Of a stretch of 36,899 nucleotides of DNA, positions 15,296 through 23,786 are shown in pieces; positions within the stretch are counted from its first letter, which is position 1, and every line of letters starts with the position of its first letter. Under the pieces are notes generated by a model. It was not told the origin of the DNA. It was given only the letters and a program-made list of their open reading frames with translations, and ran no database searches. Source of the DNA: a virus; the IMG/VR virus record IMGVR_UViG_3300018080_000357, positions 1-36,899 of that record; one strand, given 5' to 3'. A program made the translations under genes and the position numbers.

Positions 15296-15646
15296 TTAAT
15301 TTGCTCCACAAATAACATCAAAAGCTATTGAGCTATCAGACATCTTTGTAGAAAATTCTACTTTCATAAATTGACCACCAAACTCAATTGGTACAAAACA
15401 CTGTGTGATTGAGCTATTTAGATTCATAGCAACTACAACGGCACTAACACCCTCAGGCTTATAAAATAAATCTCGATAGGTCCCATTTTCAGAGCCACCA
15501 CATAAAACTTTTATGTTTGTGCCCGATGTCATGGTAGGGATGCCTAGCATTACCTTACCGTAGGACCCACCAAGATCTAATGATGAGGTTTTAGTAGCAC
15601 CTGTAGCCATTGCCATAGAGAAATGTCTTACTGTGCCTACTGTCAT
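15296..15646 (-). CDS. Small virion-associated beta protein
   Basis: 116 aa of mainly beta character: repeated V/I-x-V strands, GGSENGTYRDLFYKPEG loop, FGGQFMKVEFST. This resembles small phage decoration or carbohydrate-binding-like modules, without a specific motif. The start codon lies just after the stop of no other gene; gaps of 2 bp upstream and an overlap at its stop with the region before the zinc-finger start fit an operon. Role in the virion is inferred from context only. Confidence 0.6.
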   Translation of the reverse strand: MTVGTVRHFSMAMATGATKTSSLDLGGSYGKVMLGIPTMTSGTNIKVLCGGSENGTYRDLFYKPEGVSAVVVAMNLNSSITQCFVPIEFGGQFMKVEFSTKMSDSSIAFDVICGAN

Positions 15647-15648
15647 GA

Positions 15649-15918
15649 TTATTTACCCCATACTGTAATTGCATACTCATCACCACTAGCTACACCGGAG
15701 ATACCAATCCACCCTGCTGCTGCTGTGCCTGCTGTGAGTACATTTTTTCTAATATGCTGAGAGGAACTAGCTGCACTAGCCGCTGCCCATGCTACACCAT
15801 AGATATTTTGTAAACCTGTATTTACATTACCCGTGGCAGCATCTGGAGTGACTGAAAGATGCAAAACTCTCTCATCACCATGTACACTTCTTTTATCAAT
15901 CGATACTGTATATGCCAT
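15649..15918 (-). CDS. Small virion-associated protein, 89 aa
   Basis: The opening MAYTVSIDKRSVHGDERVLHLSVTPD continues with ATGNVNTGL, a pattern I associate with short structural proteins of environmental podo- and siphoviruses (beta-hairpin start, then an A-T-G-x-V-x-T-G-L turn). The rest is Ala/Ser/Gly-rich. It lies directly downstream of the Maf-like gene, 9 bp apart. Surface or decoration protein is the best guess. Confidence 0.6.
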   Translation of the reverse strand: MAYTVSIDKRSVHGDERVLHLSVTPDAATGNVNTGLQNIYGVAWAAASAASSSQHIRKNVLTAGTAAAGWIGISGVASGDEYAITVWGK

Positions 15919-15927
15919 TTTAAACCT

Positions 15928-16956
15928 CTAAAAAAGTATTTTTAGTTGATCTGACTCAGGATTTTTACATTGCTCTTCTAAGTGAAAACTATTGTCAAAC
16001 ATCTTAAAAGTATCCTCTAAATCCTGCTGAATAATATGCTGTATATTGCCTTGTGGATAAGCACCCAGTATACCACCCTCCGTAGAGTTTATGTAGACTC
16101 CTGGGCACCTTGTAACAATTAAGTCTGTCCATATCTTAAAGTTTTGATAAGACGGCCATGTCACTGCCCTATTGCCGAAAATATCGACACCGACAACACA
16201 TTGACCTAAATCCTTATCGTACTTGCTATCCCATGAGTGAAAACGTCTTTTCTCTACATTTGAGAAAGCAAAGTCTGCTCCTACCCATATGATTGGACCG
16301 CAACCTAATTGACCCTTAGCAATATGCAAAGCAGCACCTAAAACATGCCCACCACTGGATACATGAGTGCTGAATTTTTCTATTTCGAGGACCTTATTTC
16401 TAATTTCCTCGTCTGGTATGGGAGAGTTAAAAAAGTAAATCTCACCTTTCCATTTTTGAAGTAACTCTGGGTCACTCCCAATGTAACAGATGAGTTTTTT
16501 ATCTTTAGTCCTATCCCAATACCATGAATCATCTTTGGTGCATCCCTCTGTTACCTCCTCAATAGTCACCGGTCCGGCATCTAATGATACATAGTAGTCT
16601 ACACCACAATCCATATCCTCCATGAGATGGAAATTGTGCAGACACGATATCAAGAGCATACCCCCAGGTCTGTCCTTGAGGAGGTGTACATTTTTCTTAA
16701 GGCTAGGTCCTGCACCGGCAAGGATACAAGGCATATGTAGGTGTTTATTCCATAGTCTGCCTAAACCCTTGCTAGCGAAAGACCCATAGGCTTTTTTATT
16801 CTGAGCAATGTTTCTTAACCAAATATCCCGCCACATTTTAATGGTGGGCTCATCTGCACCCGTGGCTCTACCCCACATCTCATCCTGAGTCATGGGAGGT
16901 CCCGGAATGTACATTGAGTACTCTAGTAATATTTCTGCTGTCCTAACTTTGCTCAT
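15928..16956 (-). CDS. Maf/DUF115-family protein, putative nonulosonic-acid glycosyltransferase
   Basis: 342 aa. The central MAF_flag10/DUF115 (MptE-like) domain is recognisable: CILAGAGPSLKKN (78-89, nucleotide-binding G-x-G-P-S-L), YYVSLDAG (121-128), IIWVGADFAFS (222-232, the I-x-x-G-x-D-x-A/S motif) and YINSTEGGILG (288-298, the N-x-T-E-G-G motif). Family members include flagellin Maf transferases that move pseudaminic or legionaminic acid from CMP to Ser/Thr, and archaeal MptE pterin enzymes. With a CMP-sugar pathway in the same genome, the transferase reading is preferred. It lies between the decoration/capsid genes and small virion genes, so virion proteins are likely acceptors. Confidence 0.85.
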   Translation of the reverse strand: MSKVRTAEILLEYSMYIPGPPMTQDEMWGRATGADEPTIKMWRDIWLRNIAQNKKAYGSFASKGLGRLWNKHLHMPCILAGAGPSLKKNVHLLKDRPGGMLLISCLHNFHLMEDMDCGVDYYVSLDAGPVTIEEVTEGCTKDDSWYWDRTKDKKLICYIGSDPELLQKWKGEIYFFNSPIPDEEIRNKVLEIEKFSTHVSSGGHVLGAALHIAKGQLGCGPIIWVGADFAFSNVEKRRFHSWDSKYDKDLGQCVVGVDIFGNRAVTWPSYQNFKIWTDLIVTRCPGVYINSTEGGILGAYPQGNIQHIIQQDLEDTFKMFDNSFHLEEQCKNPESDQLKILF

Positions 16957-16980
16957 AAATTTAAAACCTCATAAAAAAAA

Positions 16981-17463
16981 TTAATAACAAGAGATGTATG
17001 CCTCTCCAGATGCGCTTGAAACAATAGCTGTCAATGCTTTGCCTACTGCTGGCACTAAGTTACCAGTTGTATTTGAAACTGGCACAAAAAGGCCGTCTGC
17101 AGCAATTTCAACTGGACCATGAGCAGCAACCGTACCTGACGTTGCACCCATTTCGATGTTAGTTACACCACGTCTTACTAGCCAGCCATATGTGCCAGTT
17201 GTAAGGGTAGCATTACGTACAACACCAACACAGATATCTGCAGATGTTACCGATGTACTCGAAAGTGAGTAGTTGGTAGCGTCAGATGTCATTACCATCC
17301 CCATTCCTGGAGAAACATCATTGTTACCTGCATTGTATGCATAGACATACTCTCGACCACCTTTTTGCATGGTCTGCCCTAGTTGAGGTGACTTGCCGTC
17401 TAGTGTAGCAGTAACAAAACTCTCGTCTCTAAAGACAATAGGTTCCGAACCGTAGTTAGTCAT
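16981..17463 (-). CDS. Capsid decoration/cement protein candidate
   Basis: 160 aa, beta-rich and rich in Ser, Thr, Val, Ala and Gly. It begins MTNYGSEPIVFRDESF and contains VYAYNAGNNDVSPGMGMVM, GVVRNATLTTGTYGWLVRRGV and VAAHGPVEIAADGLFVP, the alternating strand/turn pattern of small cement proteins. It follows the major capsid gene by 15 bp, the typical place for such a protein. A strong leader precedes it. The many exposed-looking Ser/Thr make it a candidate acceptor for the transferase encoded next. Confidence 0.7.
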   Translation of the reverse strand: MTNYGSEPIVFRDESFVTATLDGKSPQLGQTMQKGGREYVYAYNAGNNDVSPGMGMVMTSDATNYSLSSTSVTSADICVGVVRNATLTTGTYGWLVRRGVTNIEMGATSGTVAAHGPVEIAADGLFVPVSNTTGNLVPAVGKALTAIVSSASGEAYISCY

Positions 17464-17478
17464 TTTTTTATCTCCCTA

Positions 17479-18402
17479 TTAAGATGTTAATCCAGTGAAT
17501 GACCCGTGCAGTCTGTTATTAGTTGAACCGAAGGCTCCCATAAAAAGCACACGTGAAATTTTCACTTGCTGGTTGGTCGGTTTCATCCAATCCTCCATTA
17601 CGATATTTCTCTTTGGGTGATACCAAAGAATCGCAGATGGCTCATGCACTAAGAAAAGGTGATTTGCTGGGCAATGACTATCTGCCAAAACTGGGATGCC
17701 ATTAAAAAGCAAACTGTTAAATCCACCCTTAGCAGATTCACTGTTTTGGAACCTTTGCTGTGGTTGGAGCAATGAGTAGTAAGAATTAAACAGTGTACGT
17801 GTTGTTAGACATACAGTTGGGCTGTCATTGTCTACTGTACAATCTGTGTAAATCTTATTAAGAGCACTCATTGTGAGAGTGGTCGTTGTTGTATCTTGCT
17901 GTGCTTGCCACCATGAGTAAGTACTCTGGCTAATGCCACCAACTGTTTGATCAACATCAACGATGTCTCTCAAACCTACGATTGATTTGGCATCTGTGCC
18001 GTCTGAATACAAACCAGTACCTAAAAGATCTTTAAGAGTCTTTTCAGCTACCATGACTTTAGACTTGAGGAGATTCAAAACACCGGACGAGCCAGAGTTT
18101 TTCAGTTCTTCTTCTTCACTAATCGTCACGTTTGCATAAAGGTTTTTCCAGTCATATGATGCACCGGTCAAAACTTCATTGTCTGTAGTATTCAAAGTCT
18201 CTGTACCGGAAAACCACCCTGAGCTAGAAACGCTTGCATAGTTTAGAGGTACATCGATTGTCAAACCACCGTCTCTTGACTGGTAGCTAGACGATCTAAT
18301 CATTCTTTGAGTGTATGGATTGCTATCGAAAATGTTATCGTGCAATTTTGGTTGTATCCACTTGTGTGTGATACTGGATAGTTCATTGATACTTAAGGCC
18401 AT
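17479..18402 (-). CDS. Major capsid protein (HK97-fold type)
   Basis: 307 aa. The overall pattern fits a podoviral HK97-fold capsid protein without a long N-terminal delta domain: N-arm (MALSINELSSITHKWIQPKL), an E-loop region with GGLTIDVPLNYASV, helical backbone (LLKSKVMVAEKTLKDLLGTGLYSDG), and a beta C-terminal part with FNGIPVLADSHCPANHLFLV and an ending VSRVLFMGAFGSTNNRLHGSFTGL. It lies directly after the scaffold gene. AAGGAGGT precedes the ATG by 6 nt, the strongest ribosome-binding site seen, as expected for the most abundant product. Confidence 0.9.
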   Translation of the reverse strand: MALSINELSSITHKWIQPKLHDNIFDSNPYTQRMIRSSSYQSRDGGLTIDVPLNYASVSSSGWFSGTETLNTTDNEVLTGASYDWKNLYANVTISEEEELKNSGSSGVLNLLKSKVMVAEKTLKDLLGTGLYSDGTDAKSIVGLRDIVDVDQTVGGISQSTYSWWQAQQDTTTTTLTMSALNKIYTDCTVDNDSPTVCLTTRTLFNSYYSLLQPQQRFQNSESAKGGFNSLLFNGIPVLADSHCPANHLFLVHEPSAILWYHPKRNIVMEDWMKPTNQQVKISRVLFMGAFGSTNNRLHGSFTGLTS

Positions 18403-18432
18403 TTTAAACCTCCTTGTTTAAAACTTAAGTGT

Positions 18433-19287
18433 TTAGTTGTTACCTAACTCCTTACTTGCCTCAGAAAACACGTCATCCCATGACATGTCCTGAAACGTCT
18501 TAGGCCTTTGATATATGGCTTGTGGTGTCGGAGACTCTCCGATAAACCCAGCCTTATTCTGAGCCTGTATTGTTGATGCTACAGTTTCCTTTGCTCTCTC
18601 CTCTGCCTGTACAACCAAATGATCATGGTAAAAGTCTCTAAAGGCCGCTCGGAAATTACTAATGCCATTTTGTTTTGCGTGTTCCAATACCTTAAACTCT
18701 AAAGACTTGCCAGTATTTGGGTCAGTAGTGTGAAAATCGAGATTGGGGTATTGTGATTTTACAGCCTCAATCTCTTTGTTTAACTGTGCATCCTCCTCAG
18801 CCCGTTGGTAATTCTCCATAAAAGAATCCATTTTGCTGATTTTCTCGGCTATCTCAGGTGGCAATCCAGTAGAGCTCGGTTGTTGTTGCGTCCCTGCCTC
18901 AAAACCTAGCTGCTGTCTTTGCTCCCAGGATGTCCTCACGTGCTGCTCCCAATCGGGATTGGTACGTGCATACTCATCATATTGTTTCCAACGGTTTTCA
19001 GATTGTGCTAGTCGGGCCTCTCTCTCTTGAATAGTCTCCTGCCACTGCTGCTTTTCTTTCTTAAAACCCTCTAGGTTCTGAGCATAGTCATAGCCCATAG
19101 AGGCTCTCTTTAGGATTGTGTCTAAATCCTCTTTTATTGTCTGTCCTCTGGCAGTGTATTCAAATTGCTGAGGAGTAGACTCAGGTGCAGGAGTGCCCGT
19201 ATTCTCAGGTACAGGTGTACCTTGTGGTGCATTTGGCTCACCAAACGTTTCATTAACTTGATTTTCATTAACTGTTATCTCATCCAT
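18433..19287 (-). CDS. Scaffolding protein
   Basis: 284 aa, acidic, with a Pro/Thr/Glu-rich disordered N-terminus (about 1-45), a long charged coiled coil (about 60-200, rich in Gln, Glu, Lys, Arg) and a short C-terminal helix-turn segment (TFQDMSWDDVFSEASKELG) like capsid-binding ends of scaffolds. Position directly before the major capsid gene supports the call. Not a protease fusion: no Ser-His motif is seen. Confidence 0.85.
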   Translation of the reverse strand: MDEITVNENQVNETFGEPNAPQGTPVPENTGTPAPESTPQQFEYTARGQTIKEDLDTILKRASMGYDYAQNLEGFKKEKQQWQETIQEREARLAQSENRWKQYDEYARTNPDWEQHVRTSWEQRQQLGFEAGTQQQPSSTGLPPEIAEKISKMDSFMENYQRAEEDAQLNKEIEAVKSQYPNLDFHTTDPNTGKSLEFKVLEHAKQNGISNFRAAFRDFYHDHLVVQAEERAKETVASTIQAQNKAGFIGESPTPQAIYQRPKTFQDMSWDDVFSEASKELGNN

Positions 19288-19301
19288 AAGATATTAATCC
19301 T

Positions 19302-19559
19302 TTACTGTACTGGCATGCCACCTCTTGGTGCATTTTGTGGTACTGGTTGCCCTTGTGGTGCCTGCTGTCCTTGCTGGCCACCACCCCCTGAAATTGTTTG
19401 AACGATACCTGCATATCCTTGTAGGACAGCCTGCATTTGTTGCTTAACCTCATCGGGAGCTCCAGAGCCCATGATAGCTTTAGTAACAGCCTCTAGTCCT
19501 GCTCCCACGTTTTGAATCAGTTCGCCTATAGATGGTTGCCCACCTTGTCCATTAGGCAT
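19302..19559 (-). CDS. 85-aa small protein between portal and scaffold
   Basis: N-terminal half is a short helix pair (IGELIQNVGAGLEAVTKAIM), C-terminal half is Gly/Gln/Pro-rich and disordered (GGGGQQGQQAPQGQPVP). It overlaps the portal gene by 8 nt and precedes the scaffold by 14 bp. Small Gly/Pro-rich genes are frequent here in podoviruses with P22-type portals. Function unknown. Confidence 0.65.
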   Translation of the reverse strand: MPNGQGGQPSIGELIQNVGAGLEAVTKAIMGSGAPDEVKQQMQAVLQGYAGIVQTISGGGGQQGQQAPQGQPVPQNAPRGGMPVQ

Positions 19560-21429
19560 TAGTACCTCCTTGTTGTTGCTCTTGTTGGGCAGCTATTGCC
19601 TGCTGCTCTTTGATTCGTTCTAATAGCTTTTCTTTATTTGGGTGTTGCAAGTCATCTAATACCTGCTCGGCATCAATCAGACCTCTGTCAAATAAAGCTA
19701 AAGATCGTCTCTCTTTGTCTGCAATAGTAAATGGCAGACTAGAGCCAGTATTGACCCTACAATCAAAATCACCCTTGATGATATACTCTTTAGTATCCTC
19801 CTCACGGAGAACAGGCTTTGAGTTTTTAACATCATCGTCTAGGTCTGCAGTCTCACCAATCGATGTGAACCTTGAAACTCTGGCTTTTTTAAATTCATTA
19901 CCATCATCATCTTTAACAGGCTCTATGGACATCTTAAAGTATTGCTGGGCACCATCCTCACCTGTGTAAGTAAAAACCTTAGGCACAGCATAGAATTGCA
20001 TGACTCTATTTCTGTATTGCCTGCCAGCATCCCTCAGATATTCATCCATATTCCGCATTTTTTGCTTAATTCTAGTCCTAGAGTTATCGGTTAATTGCTC
20101 TATGGCACTAGCTGCAGTGACACTACCAGGTACATTACCCTGCTGTACCTCTGATAGCCCTGCTACATCATTAAACCATCCTTGCAGTTGATTTAGCACT
20201 TGCATAAATGCAGGATTTAGATTAGAGCCGTCAATCCTCCGAACGTCTGCTCCTGGATTAGGCTCTAAAATACCACCTGGCCTATTTGTCAGATTGCCAG
20301 TATCAATACCTGCATTTTTCGAAACTATCCATTGTGGATTGCCTGTGAGGGTCAATATATCGAGTGTAAAGCTTAATATTTTGTTGAATACCCTTTGAGG
20401 AGACTCCAACTGCTCTACTTCTGAGACCCCATAAAACTCTCTAGGCAGTATGTAATTGTTGTATTTAGAAAACGGGAATAAACCATCCTCATATGGCAAT
20501 GGACCATCCTCTAGCACCACACCACAAGCAACCACAATTTTCCTACCGTTAGGGTATTTCTTTCTTAATACATATATCTCTTTAGGCTCACCACCCTCCT
20601 CATCTCTTGTCTCTTTAGATTCCTCTAAGTCATGAGGTTTTAAATATGCCTCGATAACAAAGGATTTTTGTGATGATGCCAAATCCTCAGACTTGCCAGC
20701 CTCTTGCTCGGCAGGCATATTTCTATCTGTTTTGGTAGGCCTTATATAATGCTGATTTATGTTTGTTTTCTCTTGTCTTTCAAAGTCTACAACATCGGAT
20801 TTTATAAATTTGGCTTTGTCTGGATATTTTCGCTTTAACAGCATTGTATTGCAGGGATAGGCTTTGATAAATGCTTTAGAGTCAGGGTGATTTATGTCAC
20901 GGGCATCAATATCAGGGTAGCAATGGAATGGGTCCTCACTCTCATAGACTGCACCACCGATACCATAGTTTTTCTCAGGGTCATAATGCATGGAGCTAAA
21001 CCCAGTACCATAGATATAGCCATCCAAAATCACTGCAGAGAGCTCTCTTAACCAATCCTCTCTCTCCCAATCACTGATAGCAACCTGATCTAAGATGTCT
21101 GCAAACTCTCTATCCCCAGGCTCTTGAGGGATAAACTCAAAACGTGGTCTAACATCCGTTTGCATAGGGAATGAGGCTTGTATTGCCTGCCATACCATAT
21201 TGACTATCTCGGAGTGCATGTGTTTAGGTCGCATTTTATGCCACTGATCACCCCTAAAGAATTTATAAAAGTCTAAAAAACGTTTTTTATATGGCTGATT
21301 GTGGTTTTTGAATCTACCAAAGAGCTCTTTAACCTGTTTGACAAGTAACTGCTCTTTTTGTGGTATATCTGCAGAGGTAACAGCTTTGCTATTTGGTACT
21401 TGGTGTTCTCCCAAAGGCATATCACTCAT
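19552..21429 (-). CDS. Portal protein (P22-like)
   Basis: 625 aa, within the range of large podoviral portals. Typical features: N-terminal helical RFKNHNQPYKKRFLDFYKFFRGDQW, DGYIYGTGFSSMHYDPE (early domain), SEDPFHCYPDID, then the wing/stem region with FSKYNNYILPREFYGVSEVEQLESPQRVFNKILSFTLD, GNPQWIVSKNAG, and VPGSVTAASAIEQLTDNSRTRIKQKMRNMDE (tunnel-loop/stem helices). C-terminus is a Gln-rich tail (AIAAQQEQQQGG) as in barrel-type ends. ATGA overlap with the zinc-ribbon gene upstream. Confidence 0.92.
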   Translation of the reverse strand: MSDMPLGEHQVPNSKAVTSADIPQKEQLLVKQVKELFGRFKNHNQPYKKRFLDFYKFFRGDQWHKMRPKHMHSEIVNMVWQAIQASFPMQTDVRPRFEFIPQEPGDREFADILDQVAISDWEREDWLRELSAVILDGYIYGTGFSSMHYDPEKNYGIGGAVYESEDPFHCYPDIDARDINHPDSKAFIKAYPCNTMLLKRKYPDKAKFIKSDVVDFERQEKTNINQHYIRPTKTDRNMPAEQEAGKSEDLASSQKSFVIEAYLKPHDLEESKETRDEEGGEPKEIYVLRKKYPNGRKIVVACGVVLEDGPLPYEDGLFPFSKYNNYILPREFYGVSEVEQLESPQRVFNKILSFTLDILTLTGNPQWIVSKNAGIDTGNLTNRPGGILEPNPGADVRRIDGSNLNPAFMQVLNQLQGWFNDVAGLSEVQQGNVPGSVTAASAIEQLTDNSRTRIKQKMRNMDEYLRDAGRQYRNRVMQFYAVPKVFTYTGEDGAQQYFKMSIEPVKDDDGNEFKKARVSRFTSIGETADLDDDVKNSKPVLREEDTKEYIIKGDFDCRVNTGSSLPFTIADKERRSLALFDRGLIDAEQVLDDLQHPNKEKLLERIKEQQAIAAQQEQQQGGTNA

Positions 21430-21791
21430 ATTTCAATCCTTTTCTCATTGTGCCACCATTTTTCTAGCCCGTCATATCTGCTAGCCAGTTTTTTCTCTCT
21501 CTCTTTATTCATAGTATCGGTAATTTTGCCCATGTCCTCATTGCCTACCTCTACTAGACCCATGCTCTTTGCTATCTCTGCTCTATGTTTTTTGTTTTTA
21601 GTAACACACCCAAGGCCTGGGTTAAACTCGGCATCCTCTACCTTCTCTCCAGTAAATCCTACACCACCAACGACTAGCCTAGTCATGATTGTATCACAGT
21701 AAGAGCATGCCTCTTTGTTATCAATCTCTTTAACTGATTTTATAATGTCCGTCTCTTTATTACAACCAGGACACTTGTAAGGGTATCTCAA
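21426..21791 (-). CDS. Zinc-ribbon protein (FmdB-like) between TerL and portal
   Basis: 121 aa. The first 35 residues form a treble-clef or ribbon: YKCPGCNKETDI with C7 and C10, then ACSYCDTIMTR with C29 and C32, as in the FmdB/CxxC-CxxC putative regulatory family. A later Gly-rich VVGGVGFTGEKV and a charged C-terminus (IAKSMGLVEVGNEDMG, then KEREKKLASRYDGLEKWW) follow. The gene overlaps both TerL and portal by 4 nt (ATGA each side), so stoichiometry is coupled to packaging proteins. A DNA-packaging or assembly role is inferred. Confidence 0.8.
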   Translation of the reverse strand: MRYPYKCPGCNKETDIIKSVKEIDNKEACSYCDTIMTRLVVGGVGFTGEKVEDAEFNPGLGCVTKNKKHRAEIAKSMGLVEVGNEDMGKITDTMNKEREKKLASRYDGLEKWWHNEKRIEI

Positions 21792-23086
21792 TAGAAAACC
21801 TCTAAATTTGTATTCTTAGGTCTCATTAACTCTTTAATTTTCTCTAATTCACTCTTTGATTGGTCATTATTACTAGAATTTTTATTATTTGCAAATGCCA
21901 ATGCACCCATGGTGGCATACCTGTTTGCATCTAAGATGTCATCATCCTGCTTTACTGGATTAGGGTCTTTCTCATCCTTATTAACCCCTGACTCGGAATA
22001 CTCAGGGTAGTGATACTTCTCCATTTCATCCACAGTATGCTTATGGTGCCCATGAAATATTTGATACCTACCTGTCTTTATGAGCTCATAGTGCTTATCT
22101 ATCCCTGTCCTAATGGCATTGTCTGCAGCAATAGATGTGATGCCATGAGTATTAAAAGTATCTATGTATTCTGGCCTTGCTGGATCACAAAAAAAACATT
22201 GTATAGGGAATTGGGTCATGGCTGATTTAGCAACGTCTACCATCCTATCGATAGTCATGCCTGCTTTTTTAAACTCCATGACTTGATAGTGTCTGCCATC
22301 TTTGGTATATGCCCGAACCGTTAAGGCAAATGGATGCACATATCCCCAGTCTACCCCTGCCACAAACTTGGTGCCCGGTGGTAATTCGAATGGATGCACA
22401 ATACCGGCATCATCATCCCAGCAGTTATAAACTAAACCCTCTGCTCGGTCAAAACGCCCACCATATTGCATATTGAATCTACGGGCATCCATAGTCTTAC
22501 GTTTTCTCTCGTACTCTCTATCGGGAAAATATGGATTTTCTTTGGAGGTTGCCTGGATAAGGTCTACTTCGGCAAGGATATTGGGGTCTTTTTTGTTGTA
22601 GGGGAGTATGTAGTCTTTGTGCAACCAGTTAAGAGAATACGGGCTAGTAACAATTCTAATCGGGCTTTCTGAAAAGCTTGCTCGGCCTTGAATCGTCTCC
22701 CAGAACAGAAGTGAATACAATCCGGCCTCATCGCAAACGATTGCCCGTACTCTTGTGATGCCCACCACCGAGTTAGGATGAACGCCAGTCCGAAACCATA
22801 CAGTGCCACCATTGTGTATTTTAAAACAGTTCTCTTTTTTATCATGGGTACCTAATCCCTCAAACCAGTTATTGAAAGCAGGCATAGTTGATTGAGCCAT
22901 GATTGGATATGTGGGAGCAGTTACTAGAAAGTTATCCCTTGGGTCAGTATACCTGGTGATCATACGTCTTAGCCACACCACTGCTGACTCGGTTTTACCC
23001 CACTGTATGCCTGTAGCAGCAATGGTAATTGGCTTTTCTCCAAATACCACTTTATTTTGCTTTAGACTATGGGGTTTGAAGGTCAT
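21788..23086 (-). CDS. terL: Terminase large subunit (packaging ATPase and nuclease)
   Basis: 432 aa. ATPase: Walker A-like ATGIQWGKTESAV (24-36; W at 29 replaces the usual Ser/Gly neighbour of GKT), Walker B IVCDEA (115-120, D118-E119) and the coupling TSPY (146-149). Nuclease (RNase H-like) acidic residues: D245 in VAGVDWGYVHP, D300 in FFCDPARPEY and the DDDILDANRYA cluster at 381-391. Together these are diagnostic of TerL. It lacks a recognisable long N-terminal extension. It overlaps a 49-aa membrane-protein gene upstream (ATGA), which explains the poor free-standing ribosome-binding site. Confidence 0.95.
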   Translation of the reverse strand: MTFKPHSLKQNKVVFGEKPITIAATGIQWGKTESAVVWLRRMITRYTDPRDNFLVTAPTYPIMAQSTMPAFNNWFEGLGTHDKKENCFKIHNGGTVWFRTGVHPNSVVGITRVRAIVCDEAGLYSLLFWETIQGRASFSESPIRIVTSPYSLNWLHKDYILPYNKKDPNILAEVDLIQATSKENPYFPDREYERKRKTMDARRFNMQYGGRFDRAEGLVYNCWDDDAGIVHPFELPPGTKFVAGVDWGYVHPFALTVRAYTKDGRHYQVMEFKKAGMTIDRMVDVAKSAMTQFPIQCFFCDPARPEYIDTFNTHGITSIAADNAIRTGIDKHYELIKTGRYQIFHGHHKHTVDEMEKYHYPEYSESGVNKDEKDPNPVKQDDDILDANRYATMGALAFANNKNSSNNDQSKSELEKIKELMRPKNTNLEVFY

Positions 23087-23232
23087 TTATCACACACCGA
23101 ATGTGTCGGGTAATAGAGACACCCATCATCGTAGGGTTTCTGAGTTATATGCTTGTGCAGCAGTCTAAACCCCCATGCAAGCATGACTATTGCCCAAAGT
23201 ATAATAATGTAGGTCACTATTTTATCGAACAT
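23083..23232 (-). CDS. 49-aa single-span membrane protein
   Basis: A short ORF opening MFDKIVTYIIILWAIVMLAW and ending SVCDK. Residues about 5-23 are a transmembrane segment, the rest a polar tail with two Cys. Its TGA overlaps the TerL ATG (ATGA) and it fills the gap to the next gene, which supports it being real. The ribosome-binding site is weak (TTAGG). A holin-like or spanin-like function is possible, given the lipoprotein gene two genes upstream, but is not demonstrated. Confidence 0.65.
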   Translation of the reverse strand: MFDKIVTYIIILWAIVMLAWGFRLLHKHITQKPYDDGCLYYPTHSVCDK

Positions 23233-23244
23233 GGTTAACCTAAA

Positions 23245-23601
23245 TTAACTCCTCTTATAAAAAGCACCACCAAACAATCTCACAGCCTTGTAATATGAAT
23301 AAGCAATAGCCTTGCAATACGTCTTATGCCAATAGCCTCTTGCCTTGTAGTCAATGATGACTTTCATATTTCTCAAAAACGTCTGGTCTGCATACCTACG
23401 GGATATTTTGCCTTGATAGTAATATGCATCATGGATATTTGCTGCCTCTGTGATGCATATGTTACCTATCCTATCTCTCACACACCAACCAAAACACCTG
23501 GGACCTGCACCATTAATCTGATTCTTAGGCACATACTCATAGTGCATAGGATAATGGAGTTTATCCTCCCAGTAGGGATGTCTTTCGATATACTCGGTCA
23601 T
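23245..23601 (-). CDS. DUF1353-like protein
   Basis: 118 aa. The central block resembles PF07087 (DUF1353): CVRDRIGNICITEAANIHDAYYYQG with the conserved H-D-x-x-Y, then RRYADQTFLRNMKVII with A-D-x-x-F-L-x-x-M. The family is frequent in phage late regions and has no settled function. Its His-Asp pair may bind metal. It lies between a lipoprotein and a small membrane protein and overlaps the lipoprotein gene by 4 nt. Five aromatic-rich C-terminal residues groups (YSYYKAVRLFGGAFYK) are notable. Confidence 0.7.
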   Translation of the reverse strand: MTEYIERHPYWEDKLHYPMHYEYVPKNQINGAGPRCFGWCVRDRIGNICITEAANIHDAYYYQGKISRRYADQTFLRNMKVIIDYKARGYWHKTYCKAIAYSYYKAVRLFGGAFYKRS

Positions 23602-23786
23602 TTCACATCACACTGGCATTTACATTCAGTCTTTGATGGTTTGTAGATAGGACAATTCATTTTCCATTCCAAAGTGCCTACTGGCTTGGTTTTTACGGCA
23701 TCGTGTGTAGATAATTTTTCACTCGATGTAGATAATGTAATGCAGCTACAAGCAAATAGACCCAGTAATACGACTAATATTCTCAT
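23598..23786 (-). CDS. Small lipoprotein, 62 aa
   Basis: Starts MRILVVLLGLFACSCI: a short basic n-region, a hydrophobic core and a lipobox L-F-A-C, giving a predicted lipidated Cys near residue 13. The mature part is short, Ser/Thr-rich, with a Cys cluster at the end (TECKCQCDVK). GAGG lies 8 nt before base 23786; an upstream alternative start adds three residues. ATGA overlaps on both sides couple it to the NeuB-type gene and the DUF1353-like gene. An outer-membrane spanin or a superinfection-exclusion lipoprotein are the main options. Confidence 0.75.
   Translation of the reverse strand: MRILVVLLGLFACSCITLSTSSEKLSTHDAVKTKPVGTLEWKMNCPIYKPSKTECKCQCDVK

Noticed and set aside
22564-22845. 93-codon leftward ORF inside TerL
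   Set aside because: Wholly within TerL in another frame, with no start signal or protein-like pattern; TerL has catalytic motifs throughout.
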